NCBI GenBank assembly: GCA_011800805.1 | Contig: MPNW01000176.1 | Coordinates: 100,284-164,283, forward strand | Direction: 5' to 3' | Source of the DNA: Hirudo medicinalis | Taxonomy: Eukaryota > Annelida > Clitellata > Hirudinida > Hirudinidae | DNA length: 64,000 bases | Shown here: piece by piece, positions 54,056-64,000 of the stretch | Layout: each line of letters starts with the position of its first letter | Numbering within the stretch: the stretch's first letter is position 1 | Program-made: the position numbers and the translations under genes | Notes under the pieces: model-generated | The model's input: the letters and a program-made list of their open reading frames with translations, nothing else | Databases searched by the model: none | What the model was told of the DNA's origin: nothing

Positions 54056-55690
54056 ATTACTTGAGGCAACATCCTTCAGAAAAAGTGCAAAAGTCGTCTG
54101 CAAATGCATTTTATATTACATTTATTTAGTGTACATTTTGGAATTAATGCTGAAATAAATTTCGAACGTTTCGATTACATAATTGTCTTAATTTAGTTAT
54201 TGGAACTTTTTTATTTGTAATCATAAAATTTTCACTTTTTAATGTCTTAGTGATGCAAGTTCTCAAATCAGCCCGTTGTGAAAGCTACTGAGTTTTTCAT
54301 TTAACAGGACGAAAACAGCAACATTTTTATTCTAAAATAACCATGAAAATAAAAATGATAAATGCATATTCATTATTTTATCCAATTTTCTATGAAGTTC
54401 ATCAATTTAACCCAGTTTAACTTGCCTAGCATAATTTCAAAGCCAATTGAATAATATGTGGATGTACGCAGTTAACTGAAAAGCTTGTTAACATAAAAGT
54501 AAATTAACATAAAAATATTTCTAAGTAATACGTTAGGTGTCAAGAATATCCCTAACGATTGGAATGATTACGTAATTGCTTAATAATTATTTTCATGTTC
54601 GAGCCAAGATTTTAAGATGAATAAGCTTATTACAAGCTTATTATAAGTTTTGTAAACTTCTTTGAGTTTATTTAAAGTAAAATCCAAGACTAAGTCCATT
54701 ATGAAATTATTAATTAAATTAATTATTAAGTATTTTGAAATTAATTTAAGATTTTTATTAACTTGTTAATAAGTTGAAACACGTCTTTCACTGACTATTA
54801 ACTCAATTAACTCAATTAAAATATAATTTGCTTTTGCTATTTGAATGACTTTGTTCTTTTAGTTTCTCTTAATTTAATTTTTTAAATTGAAAAGTGGGTG
54901 AAAAAGAACTTCTCGAGCATCGATCAAGTTCTCATCTTCAACTGATGGAGGACCGCATCATAGAGAAGCTCAATTAACATCCCGATGACGTCACAACCAC
55001 CGCCATCAAACTTCAAAGTTGGGGAAAGTGCAGTTCCCTGAAGTGATCATCCTAACTTGAGATAACAAACCTCCTCTTCTTGGAACCATGCAAATGGAAG
55101 TAATTAAAGTAATTCATTCTTTCAAGAAGAATTCAAGTTACGATTTTGCAGATGATTTGGCAGAGCAAACCGTTTTGAAAAATCATCGAATGATTTTTTA
55201 ATAAATATGAAGTAAAAAGAAATGTCAAGATAACTGGCCTGCTTAAGAAAATAATCGTAAATTAACATTACTTATTATAAATTATTGAATATTGATTGCA
55301 ATATGTCAGCAAATTGTTTTCAACGCTCGTGTTTCCAGATCGAAATGTTTGAGAGGAAAAGAGTCTAATTGAAACAATGACAACTTCCTAACCGTGATCT
55401 ATTTCAATGGAAAGTAATTGAGTAATTCTCCTCAATTCAACTCCACATCTCTCTCTTGAAAGCGTGAAGTATGTCTTGACAATGGTAGCAATTTGCATGA
55501 GACAATTCATCACTTGAAAGCTTTCCTCGTAAATTCATAAAGAAACAGAGTTCTCTCCGCTTTTCCCGCTGACTTCGTCGTGCAACAGAAACTCAACTCG
55601 GTTGTCGTTCCACATTCGCAGGGAGCATCTTCTCATTTCCACCGAAGTTTACTCCGTTCTTGATTCTATGGAAATCATTGAAAATTGGTT
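54056..55690. other. Downstream spacer, no gene recognised
   Basis: AT-rich. Slightly GC-richer patches at 54890-55080 and 55550-55670 have possible short frames but no splice-consistent model. Confidence 0.4.
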
Positions 55691-55692
55691 GC

Positions 55693-55792
55693 AAATTAAA
55701 GTAAATATAATTTAGAAATTAAAGCAAATATAATTTAGAAATTAAAGCAAATATAATTTAGAAATTAAAGTAAATATAATTCAGAAACTAAA
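55693..55792. repeat. 23-bp minisatellite
   Basis: Four to five near-identical units of AATTAAAGCAAATATAATTT-like sequence. Confidence 0.9.
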
Positions 55793-56275
55793 AAGTGACA
55801 TGTTTAAGGTTCGCAATTTTGAATGTGAATTCTCGAATAAATTGGTGACCAGTTTTTGAAATTGATCTTCGTTGTTCTTTTTTTGATCAAAGGTTGGTAA
55901 ATATATATTTTCATTTTGAACTGAAATTAAATAAATTCAAGGGATTTGTGATTTTGTAATTTTTTTTTGAAATAAATTTGCAATAATTTGCAAATAATTT
56001 GCAATTTTCTACCATTTGTTGAATTGAAAATTTAATTGCAACAAATTAAGTACAGTTTATGTTAATTTTCTTACATTAATTTCATAAAATAATTTTCTCA
56101 ATCCCAATGAAATGTAAGACCCTTATGTAATTATTAAAGATGAAAATGATTATTTTAATTGTGAGGCACTAAAAAGCTCAGTTATTAAGAACGTAATAAA
56201 AGTTTAAGAATCTCATAACAACTGACAAGCTCGTAGTGGAAAGGTTATGATGTATGTCAAAAGTTCAAAGTTCAG

Positions 56276-56397
56276 GGCACGTCACTCGACATGGAATGCA
56301 CCGTTGAGCGTATCGACCCCATCACGGGCTTCCAGTGGCTTCGTTTGAAGCACCAGGGTCGTCCTCGCCATGCATGGAAGGCGGAAAATTTTTCATG
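56276..56397 (+). CDS. Candidate exon, Ig-like strand pattern, unidentified gene
   Basis: A short GC-rich island in AT-rich flanks, preceded by TTCAAAGTTCAG. The plus frame reads GTSLDMECTVERIDPITGFQ then WLRLKHQG. The C...W spacing with G-x-S-L-x-x-x-C before it resembles strands B and C of an immunoglobulin V/I-type domain. A donor at 56358 (phase 1) joins in frame to the candidate exon at 57439, giving a continuous Ig-like reading; a second donor at 56398 does not. No start or signal peptide was found. Composition and phase support coding, but the family is only suggested. Confidence 0.35.
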
Positions 56398-56574
56398 GTC
56401 CCAGAAGTTTTACAATTAAATTGAATTAATGAAAGTGAACCTTCTCAAGTTATTTGTAATAATTATGTAACCTTTGTGATAAATATTTTAGTTATAAACG
56501 AAAGTAGACAGTTTATAATAATAGTGATTATTAACAATATCATCTTCTTCCTTTTCTTACCATTAATAATTATC

Positions 56575-56795
56575 TAATATACAATCAATAATAATTATAT
56601 AATATACAATCATTAATAATTATATAATATACAATCAATAATAATTATATAATATACAATCATTANTAATATACAATCATTAATAATTATATAATATACA
56701 ATCATTAATAATTATATAATATACAATCATTAATAATTATATAATATACAATCATTAATAATTATATAATATACAATCATTAATAATATACAATC
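56575..56795. repeat. 25-bp minisatellite
   Basis: About eight units of TACAATCATTAATAATTATA-like sequence, with one undetermined base at 56666. Confidence 0.9.
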
Positions 56796-56876
56796 GTTAG
56801 CTTCACAGGCGCATTTTTTAAGCAAATAAAACTTAATTTCCTAAGATGCGGTGCATTCATTAAGGGAACCTCACTG

Positions 56877-56893
56877 CCATCATCATTACCATC

Positions 56894-56925
<32 letters not shown>

Positions 56926-56940
56926 CATCATCATCACTTC
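56877..56940. repeat. (ATC)n microsatellite
   Basis: CATCATCACCATCATC tract, imperfect. Confidence 0.9.
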
Positions 56941-57230
56941 CATTAAAAATATTTGTGAGTTGAAAATAGCAAATGTTTCAAGGAAAAAAATATGCATTGT
57001 TTTTTTAGAAACTCTAATGGAAATGTTTGTAATATTGAAATATCTGAATAGTTGCTGGTTTTATGAGTGCAATATTGAATGTGAATCAATAATAATATTT
57101 GATACAATGCAATAATAACATTTAATGCAATACGAATCAATAATATTATTTAATGTCAACAAAATGACATTCAATACAATACAGTAATTCGTCGCATTCC
57201 ATGTTGCTTCACTTATCACCGAAGTTAAAT

Positions 57231-57368
57231 GTTTGACGAGACAAATGATAATTAAATGTTACATCGAGACAAATGATAATTAAATGATATATCGAGACAA
57301 ATGATAATTAAATGATATATCGAGACAAATGATAATTAAATGATACATCGAGACAAATGATACATGGA
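57231..57368. repeat. 28-bp minisatellite
   Basis: About five units of CGAGACAAATGATAATTAAA type, the last unit truncated. Confidence 0.9.
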
Positions 57369-57438
57369 GACTTAGGGACTTTGACATCGTCGATTTGAAT
57401 TCCATGCACGCCAGTAATTTCTCTTCCTCCCCGTGCAG

Positions 57439-57512
57439 GGGCTGATTTGCAATCCAGAGGTCAGGAGTTCAACTTCTTTATAACTCCTTTGCAAACAAAG
57501 TCCGCAGAATGA
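57439..57512 (+). CDS. Candidate exon following the Ig-like candidate
   Basis: The acceptor is strong (CTCTTCCTCCCCGTGCAG). Joined to the donor at 56358, the frame reads ADLQSRGQEFNFFITPLQTK before TGA, with the F-x-x-x-I-x-P-L pattern expected for strands E/F of an Ig-like domain. Its end is unclear: a donor inside ACAAAG|TCC or the stop are both possible. Downstream at 57606-57816 an open frame with KRRTDLGGRAPHDEEKQLTR is also GC-richer, but I could not connect it. Confidence 0.3.
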
Positions 57513-58017
57513 ACTCCAATTGCTCGAATCCAGAAATCAAAAAAAAAAAACTGCTCCTTTGAGAGATTCTGATCCAGTGTTTCAAATTTAGTTCTTTGTT
57601 GGCAAATTGTTTGTCAGACTACTTGTTCACAATGTCTATCGAAGTACCGGTTGCCATGGAATTATTGTTAATCCATCATTGATTAATCCATCCAAGCGCC
57701 GCACGGACCTCGGTGGAAGAGCTCCACATGACGAGGAAAAACAACTCACGAGGATTGAATTTCAATTGCTTCCCATTTTCATGTTTTGGCACGAATTCGT
57801 AACAATGCTGCTGTGAATTGAACTATCCGAATGACACCGAATAAGTAAAAACTTTAAAACAAACAATCACAAGTGGAAATTAATTAATCATTAGTTTTAC
57901 AATTATTAAAGTTTTAAACTTATTAAAAGCTTGTGACGAAGATAAAATAGAATAACAATGAACCAATTTTTCAAGAATAAATTTATCGGCAATTTTTGTT
58001 TGCTGCTCGTTGGGGAG

Positions 58018-58078
58018 GTCTGAAGATGAAGATCATTCGAAAATGAAGATCATTCGAAAATGAAGATCATTCGATGAA
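58018..58078. repeat. 17-18-bp tandem repeat
   Basis: Three units of TGAAGATCATTCGAAAA. Confidence 0.9.
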
Positions 58079-58319
58079 AATGTTCAATGTTTCTCTCTAA
58101 AACTTCGCTGGACAAGTTTTTATTTGTGAAGTTTGGACGTCGATCAATGCTGCAGTAAATAATAACATACAAATGAATGATTTAAACATTTAAAATCAAA
58201 CTAATTGTTGTGAAACAATTATGAAATCTTTAATGCCATTAGTCCATTAAGAAGTAAACAGTTCAAGTAAAACAATTAAACATTAACCACTAAAACTTTG
58301 TGAATGTATTACGTCTTAA

Positions 58320-58351
58320 TATTACTAATGAATATTATTATTATTAATGCA

Positions 58352-58383
<32 letters not shown>

Positions 58384-58428
58384 AATATTATTATTATTAT
58401 TATTATTGCTACTACTAATGCATATTAT
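58320..58428. repeat. (ATT)n microsatellite
   Basis: Compound ATT repeat with AATGAATATT interruptions. Confidence 0.9.
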
Positions 58429-58496
58429 TGAACAAAAACTGACGAGTAAAAAAATAATTAGAATGTGTAAGTCTGTTTCATTTAACATCTTATATC

Positions 58497-58774
58497 ATTC
58501 GTTCATTTCATTCATTTATTTCAATCATTCATTCATTCATTCATTCATTCATTCATTCATTCATTCATTCATTCATTCATTCATTCATTCATTCATTCAT
58601 TCATTCATTCATTCATTCATTCATTCATTCATTCATTCATTCATTCNATTCATTCATTATTCATTCATTCATTCATTATTCATTCATTCATTCATTATTC
58701 ATTCATTCATTCATTCATTCATTCATTCATTCATTCATTCATTCATTCATTCATTCATTCATTCATTCATTCAT
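58497..58774. repeat. Long (ATTC)n tetranucleotide tract
   Basis: About 65 ATTC units with a few ATT slips and one n at 58647. An open frame across it (Phe-Ile-His-Ser repeats) exists only because the tetranucleotide lacks stops in that frame. Confidence 0.95.
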
Positions 58775-59001
58775 AAATTAAGTAGCTTAATATTAATATT
58801 AATAGATAATATAGGAATTATAAATAATAATAAGAAGAAGAAATAAATAATATATTTGTACATTTTGAAAACTCCAACCAATCAGACTTTAACTTTAACT
58901 TATTGAGGTAAAGAAATTTAATAACTTTCAAACTTTTGTTGGTGAAATTTTATATTCACAGGATTTCTGATCTGAATTCAAAGTCGATCTGAGTTCAATA
59001 T

Positions 59002-59193
59002 AAGTAAGTAAGTAAGTTTATTTATATAGCGCCATAAGCGTGAGCGTCAGGGGCGCTTAGACCATTTATATAGCGCCGGCTACCGGGGGCGCTTTGTGGT
59101 GGTGCAAGCTGGGTTTCGAACACGACATTTTAACGACTGCTGCTTTTACCGTCGTTCGCAGGAACGCTATCCTCTGAGCTAACTTGCACTCCA
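59002..59193 (-). repeat. tRNA-derived SINE, copy 2
   Basis: Minus orientation. Starts GGAGTGCAAGT, with A box TAGCTCAGAGG and B box GTTCGAAAC, both perfect matches to Pol III consensus. The body has CCGGCGCTATATAAAT and a second GGCGCTATATAAAT, and the 3' end is (CTTA)n. This is the best-preserved copy. Confidence 0.88.
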
Positions 59194-59767
59194 ATATAAT
59201 AATATTATAATAATATAATAAATATGATATATAATAATATATAAAAAAAATATATAATAAATATAATATATTATAATATTACATGAAAATTTTTTATTAT
59301 TAATTGTTTATTATCGACAATAAATTATTATTAACAGAAAAAGAAATTATATGTAATAATAACAATAACGGTAACTTCAAAATCGCTTTTCCCCTTTCAA
59401 GAATGAATGTTTAAACATTTCATAAGCGAGGCGTTCATGTTCAGAAAGTAGGTTCATGCTCACGAAAGCAGAAAAAACTTTTTCGATGTCAAAAGTCAAC
59501 ATTTTTCAACTCAACATGGAATAAATAACATTTCCGAGTAATAAATGCATAACTGAGAGTTTAATTATTATTCTTAACGAATTGTGTTATTATAATTAAG
59601 TTTAATTTTTAATTTATTTTTATTATAATTAAGATTGATAATTTATTTGCTATTATGAGTAAGTTTAATTATAAGTTAAGGTTTAAAGTTATTATAATCA
59701 TTTATTTGTTATTATAATTAAGATTAATAATTTATTTAAAAATATTCTATAATTGAGAAGTCATTGA

Positions 59768-59880
59768 TGTGTCGTGTTCGAAACCCAGCCTGCACTGCCA
59801 CAAGCGCCCTTTGGAAGAAGCGCTATATAAATGTTTAACAAAAAGCGCCTTTGACGCTAAGCATATGGCGCTAAGCATAT
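59768..59880 (+). repeat. tRNA-derived SINE, copy 3 (5'-truncated)
   Basis: Plus orientation. Begins near the B box (GTTCGAAACCCAGCCTGCAC), followed by GCGCTATATAAATG and the GCGCC tail. The A box half is missing. Confidence 0.75.
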
Positions 59881-61039
59881 GTAAATGTACTTCATTTACA
59901 TTTACACTTTTGCATTTTACATTCAGATGAGTAAATGTTTGATAATTTATTATTGTGAAAACTGGAAAAATGTTTTCAATTAAATTTAAACTCGCATAAA
60001 GAACTATAAGCAACCGATTTCATGATTTTAGAATTAATTTTAAAAAAATGACGATTTTGAAATTAATTTGATTAAAATGAAAGCCATAAAATTTAATAAA
60101 TTAACCTTAAAAAACGTTGAATCACCGACTAATGCATCCTGAGAAGATCTGAAAACAACGTGAACACACTCACAAGTCTCCTAAGCCACTCCTAATCTGA
60201 CTTTATTCGCTCATCCTCAACGTGGACGATTTGTCAAAGAAGGCACTTGTCCCTCATCTTTTTCTTCTTATTATTCTTCTTCTTTTTCTTCTTCTTCCTC
60301 TTCTTAGGTCTCAACTTGTCACCAGAGATTTGGGGACATCAAGTATTAATAATAACAACGATATTAATATTAATGTAATTAATATTCATTAATAATCCAT
60401 AAATTATTTATTATTTTTGATTAATAATAAGTGAATAAATCGTTATATTAAATGATTATATGTAGTCCGGGATACTATATGAATTTGTGATAGTAATGAG
60501 CATTCAATCATATTTTATTGTTAATATTATTATTGTTATTTTTTAAACATTTTAAATTTTTAATTTACTACTTTATTGAGAAGCACAATTTCCTAGTGAG
60601 ATAGTTATCAACTTTTGAGAAATTACTGAGAACAGCAGCACAGAAAAATCATTCGACCGAGTCACGAAATGTTCGCGAGAAGTTGTCTCAGGTGGGCGAA
60701 AATAACTTAAGTCTCATTTTTCTGGGTTGACGTTGTGGACTTCATAAAAAGACAGCTTTTTATTTTCCGGTAAATAAAAATTTTATCGCTCCTTACTTTC
60801 TCCTTCCCTCGAGTCTTGTTTCAGAAAAAAAAGGAATGTTCCAAATTCGGGTCGTAAGACCGAGGCTTCGAAATCCGGTCACGAATTTATCGTGAATATG
60901 TGACAGTTTATTCGAAATATCCTGCGTGACATTTTCTTTGAACGAATATTCAAAATAAGAAAATATTTCTTTTACAAATTAATTCGGCAAATTATTAATC
61001 CTTCAGATCAGATGTTTGTATTTGTATTTTTATTTGTGT
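59881..61039. other. AT-rich sequence, no gene recognised
   Basis: Contains a TTC-rich tract at 60262-60302 and a GC-richer patch at 60826-60900 without a supportable model. Confidence 0.4.
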
Positions 61040-61233
61040 AGCCGATCTTTAGAGTGCCTTATGTATTTGAATGAGATTTGAAGGTTTGACTTCTTAATCT
61101 TTCTATCATTTATATAGCGCCCCTATCCAAGGGCGCTCCCTGGCGGTGCAGGTTGGGTTGCGAACACGACACATTACGACTGTTGCCATTACGACCGCAT
61201 GCTGGAACGCAACCCATTCGGCCAACCTGCACC
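61040..61233 (-). repeat. tRNA-derived SINE, copy 4
   Basis: Minus orientation. Starts GGTGCAGGT, A box TGGCCGAATGG, B box GTTCGCAAC, then the GGGCGCTATATAAAT body and the same 3' part as the copy at 48786-48968. Confidence 0.85.
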
Positions 61234-61239
61234 AAAACA

Positions 61240-61508
61240 TTCACGTCCAAGGAACCACCAATCAGTTGGTATTGTGTTGATGTTTGCTTGATGTTATTAT
61301 TTGTTGTTGTCTGATGTTGTTTTGTTGTTGTTTGATGTTGTTTTGTTGTTGTTTACTCATGAAAGTGAGATATCAGGTGTCAGAAGATTTGTCAGAAACA
61401 ACAAACAACAGCAAACAACAGCAAACAACAACAACAAACAACAACAAACAATAACATCAAACAATCAGCAACACAATACCAACTGATTGGTGGTTCCTTG
61501 GACGTGAA
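61240..61508. repeat. Fold-back element: about 100-bp inverted repeat
   Basis: The left arm from 61240 (TTCACGTCCAAGGAACCACC and onward) is the exact reverse complement of the right arm ending at 61508 for about 40 bp. It stays strongly complementary through GTT-rich (left) and AAC-rich (right) sequence to about 61345 and 61395. The central loop is about 50 bp. It abuts the 5' end of a SINE. A transcript would form a long hairpin. Confidence 0.88.
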
Positions 61509-61509
61509 C

Positions 61510-62460
61510 TTTTTGGTCAAAAGTCGTGAAACAAAAACAGCTTCTGGAATATGAGATCAGCATCCAACTTTACGACAAAAGCATAAAAATTATTTTCATA
61601 AATAAACATAAAAAAATAAAAAAATTGAAAATTTATGAAAACCTTTTCTTAATGGGAATAATATTTCCAGTTATGGAATGATTTAACGCAAGTTATAATA
61701 TAAGCTGTGTATAAGTTTTATATGAGATTTGAATAAGGTTTGCGTACGTTTTACATAATGTTTGTATAATGTCTAGCGCTTAAATCGGTATACATTCTGA
61801 CAACGAATGTTGAAGAATCTGGTTTAAACATCAAACATGATTTATGTTCAATAATTAAATATTTATGATGTTTTTAAGAATAATCACAAGGAATTGAAAA
61901 CTGCTGAAAATTTAATTTGAAACACCGAAGCACGAAGTCCAATTTTCAATTTTCAATTTTTTTGAAACCAGGTTCAGGTGACCATGTTGACATAACAGAA
62001 TAATTATAACAGAATTGATTAGATTAATATTAATAATTAATAAAATTAATCGATATTAGTAATAATATAAATAATTGATTAATATTAGAAAGTCATAACA
62101 GTAGAAAAACAGACATCTCGACAGCATTATTTTTGAAGTGAGAAAAGCAGGATAAACATTGGAAAAGTAGTTGAGTTGAAGATGGGAGTCGTTCACGTGC
62201 TGATTTTTGGGGGCAGGATTGACTTTTATGTCGTCGTTTCTTGGCTTTTCACACGATGAAGGTGACCAAATGCTGTTGTTGTTCCTCGTTGTATTTTCGT
62301 GACGTCATTAGTTACAAGAAATGCTCTGACATTCTGAGCTTGGAAAATTTGATTGCAACGAAGCAGAATGGTCAACAATTGAGTGGTTGAATGTGTTAAT
62401 TCTTATTTTGGATTTTAAAATAAACTATTGCTTGGAAATGAGGATGATAATTTTGACCAA
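61510..62460. other. AT-rich sequence, nothing recognised
   Basis: No coding or repeat structure identified. Confidence 0.45.
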
Positions 62461-62815
62461 AAATGATGATGATAATGATTAATAAGACCTGGAAATGCTT
62501 TTGGCGCTCAAGGACATCTTACAGACAAGCAAAAACACCTGTCAAAAATCCATTCACACTGAATACACGGAGAACCTTTCAAGCACAAATGTCTCCTCGT
62601 CCTCCTTCTTCTTCTTCTTATTTTTCTTCTTCTTTTTCTTCTTCTGTAACTTTAAAGAAAAAACTTGAAAAACTGCACAAGTGGCTGGGTTCAGTTATTT
62701 TGGAGAAGGAATTGTTGAAAGTTTCACCAGGTTAGAAGAGTGTGGTCTCATCCTTCATTTGCTTCCTCCAATAAAACAGAATTGTTTCTGCACGTATTGA
62801 TTAAAGTAACTTGAG

Positions 62816-62971
62816 TGTCGGCGGTTCAGTACACGAGTGCAGAGGTTGAGTGGAAGGAGGACACGATTATTAATGAGAACTTTTATTGTCTGTTGGAGTT
62901 CATTTCTGCGGATGGGAGACTGACGAAGATCGTCAGAACATTCGCTTATCGATTGCAATGCAACATTTGAC
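62816..62971 (+). CDS. Candidate terminal exon, unidentified
   Basis: A GC-richer block with a plus frame containing YTSAEVEWKEDTIINENFYC and LLEFISADGRLTKIVRTFAY, then a TGA at 62969. A possible acceptor is at 62827-62830 (GGTTCAG). I do not recognise the protein. The W...F-Y-C spacing could be Ig-like, and it could belong to the same gene as the candidates at 56.3-57.5 kb, but this is a guess. Confidence 0.3.
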
Positions 62972-63164
62972 TAAAAATTTATAACAGTAAAATACATTTG
63001 TTATCATTACAATTTTCAGATTCATCATCATCACCACTACCACCACCATTATCATCATTATCATTGCTAGAATGTAGGATCGATATCATCAAGAACCTAC
63101 CAGGCCTCATTAAAAATAAAGCTAAAATAATGTTCAGTGAACTGTAATCATTAACAAAATTAAA

Positions 63165-63243
63165 ATGTTGCAAACACGACACACTACGACTGTCGGCGCT
63201 TGCCGACAATGCGAGGAACGCATTCGGCCAACTTGCACTCCCA
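63165..63243 (-). repeat. tRNA-derived SINE, copy 5 (5' half)
   Basis: Minus orientation. Starts GGAGTGCAAGT, A box TTGGCCGAATG, then GCGTTCCTCGCATT, and ends just past a degraded B box (GTTTGCAAC). The GCGC body is missing. Confidence 0.7.
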
Positions 63244-64000
63244 ATTACATCATCATTATTGCGTTATTCCCAAACAAACATTGCACCAATATTTGCAAGA
63301 TTATGAACCATCAACTGTTTTTCAAGAGTAATTAACAGCTTCAAATTTTTAAATTTTGTAGAGTTTTGCGAGCCTAAAAAATCACAGTGGATTTTTAATT
63401 AATTTATCGAATTATGAGTAAAAGCTTTGTTCTGGAAAAAACAATTTCATTTAAATAATAATAAATTATTTAAAATTTAAAAGTTTAATTTAAAACAAAA
63501 AAGTTGGTGTGATATATATAGTAATATATTTATAATAAAAATAATAATATATTTTTAAGACATTCATGAACTGATGACACTGTTTTGTTACACTTCCCAC
63601 ACTTGGTGACGTCACACTGACCAACCAATTACGATGTTTTCTTATTTGTCACGTGACTTGGTCATGCAATATTGAATTGATAGAAGGAATTTATAAAGTG
63701 AATTGATTAAACGAATTTATAAAGTGAATTGATAGGATTCATTCAGAATAAATTTCATTCGGTGTTTGACTTTAAAAATGTTTTGAATGAATTTAAATAT
63801 TTAATTAGATTTATTGAAAAGAATTAAATAAATTTATCAACAACCCGCTTGTGATGTTCAATATAATTCTAAAGTTAGAAATGTTATTATATGTGATTAT
63901 TATTATAGAATATTATACTTATGCTGAACAATATTCCGCTCGTCCAAAATATTCGATGTTGTTTCTCATCATTTTTGTTGTAAATGGGATGCAGTTTATA
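63244..64000. other. AT-rich end of window, nothing recognised
   Basis: No gene or repeat family identified; a few short direct repeats such as AGTGAATTGAT near 63700. Confidence 0.45.

Noticed and set aside
58406..58846. Open frame encoding Phe-Ile-His-Ser repeats
   Set aside because: It is produced entirely by the (ATTC)n microsatellite.
59002..59193. Functional tRNA gene
   Set aside because: A and B boxes are present, but the sequence between them does not fold as a tRNA and the element continues into a SINE body shared with other copies.

Overview
This is a eukaryotic, animal-type window. It is AT-rich, gene-sparse and intron-rich, with GT-AG introns, and it is full of microsatellites and decayed transposable elements. 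The two recognisable gene types, a natriuretic-peptide-receptor-like membrane guanylate cyclase and CD20/MS4A-like four-transmembrane proteins, point to a metazoan. The mix of mobile elements (R2/NeSL-like, CR1/L2-like and Ty3/gypsy-like elements, hAT, a tRNA-derived SINE) fits an invertebrate. I cannot fix the phylum from sequence alone.

Layout. 1-13.9 kb: a pentanucleotide satellite, a hAT transposase relic, nested R2-like non-LTR fragments, a broken Ty3/gypsy relic, and an N gap flanked by an identical 127-bp duplication. I found no convincing host exon here. 13.98-32.96 kb (+): 21 exons of a receptor guanylate cyclase, from the middle of the ligand-binding domain through the membrane span, kinase-homology domain and dimerisation helix to an intact cyclase domain and stop codon. 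Roughly 200 N-terminal residues are not seen. Its introns hold two non-LTR fragments, simple repeats and a gap-interrupted LTR. 33.9 kb: a solo LTR.

34.4-54.1 kb: a cluster of five CD20/MS4A-like genes, four on + and one on -, plus one relic exon. They fall into two subfamilies and share an almost fixed exon grid (60, 99-108, 114-141 and 64 nt after the first exon). Non-LTR and gypsy fragments and a SINE lie between or inside them. 54-64 kb: mostly repeats, with two short GC-rich exon candidates of a possible Ig-like gene at 56.3 and 57.4 kb, another coding-like segment at 62.8 kb, four SINE copies, a long (ATTC)n tract and a fold-back (inverted-repeat) element with arms near 100 bp.

How the genes may relate: the cyclase would make cGMP at the plasma membrane in response to a ligand. 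The CD20-like proteins are predicted plasma-membrane four-span proteins. Nothing in the sequence links the two functionally; they are simply neighbours. All gene models were joined by hand from reading frames, splice sites and phase.
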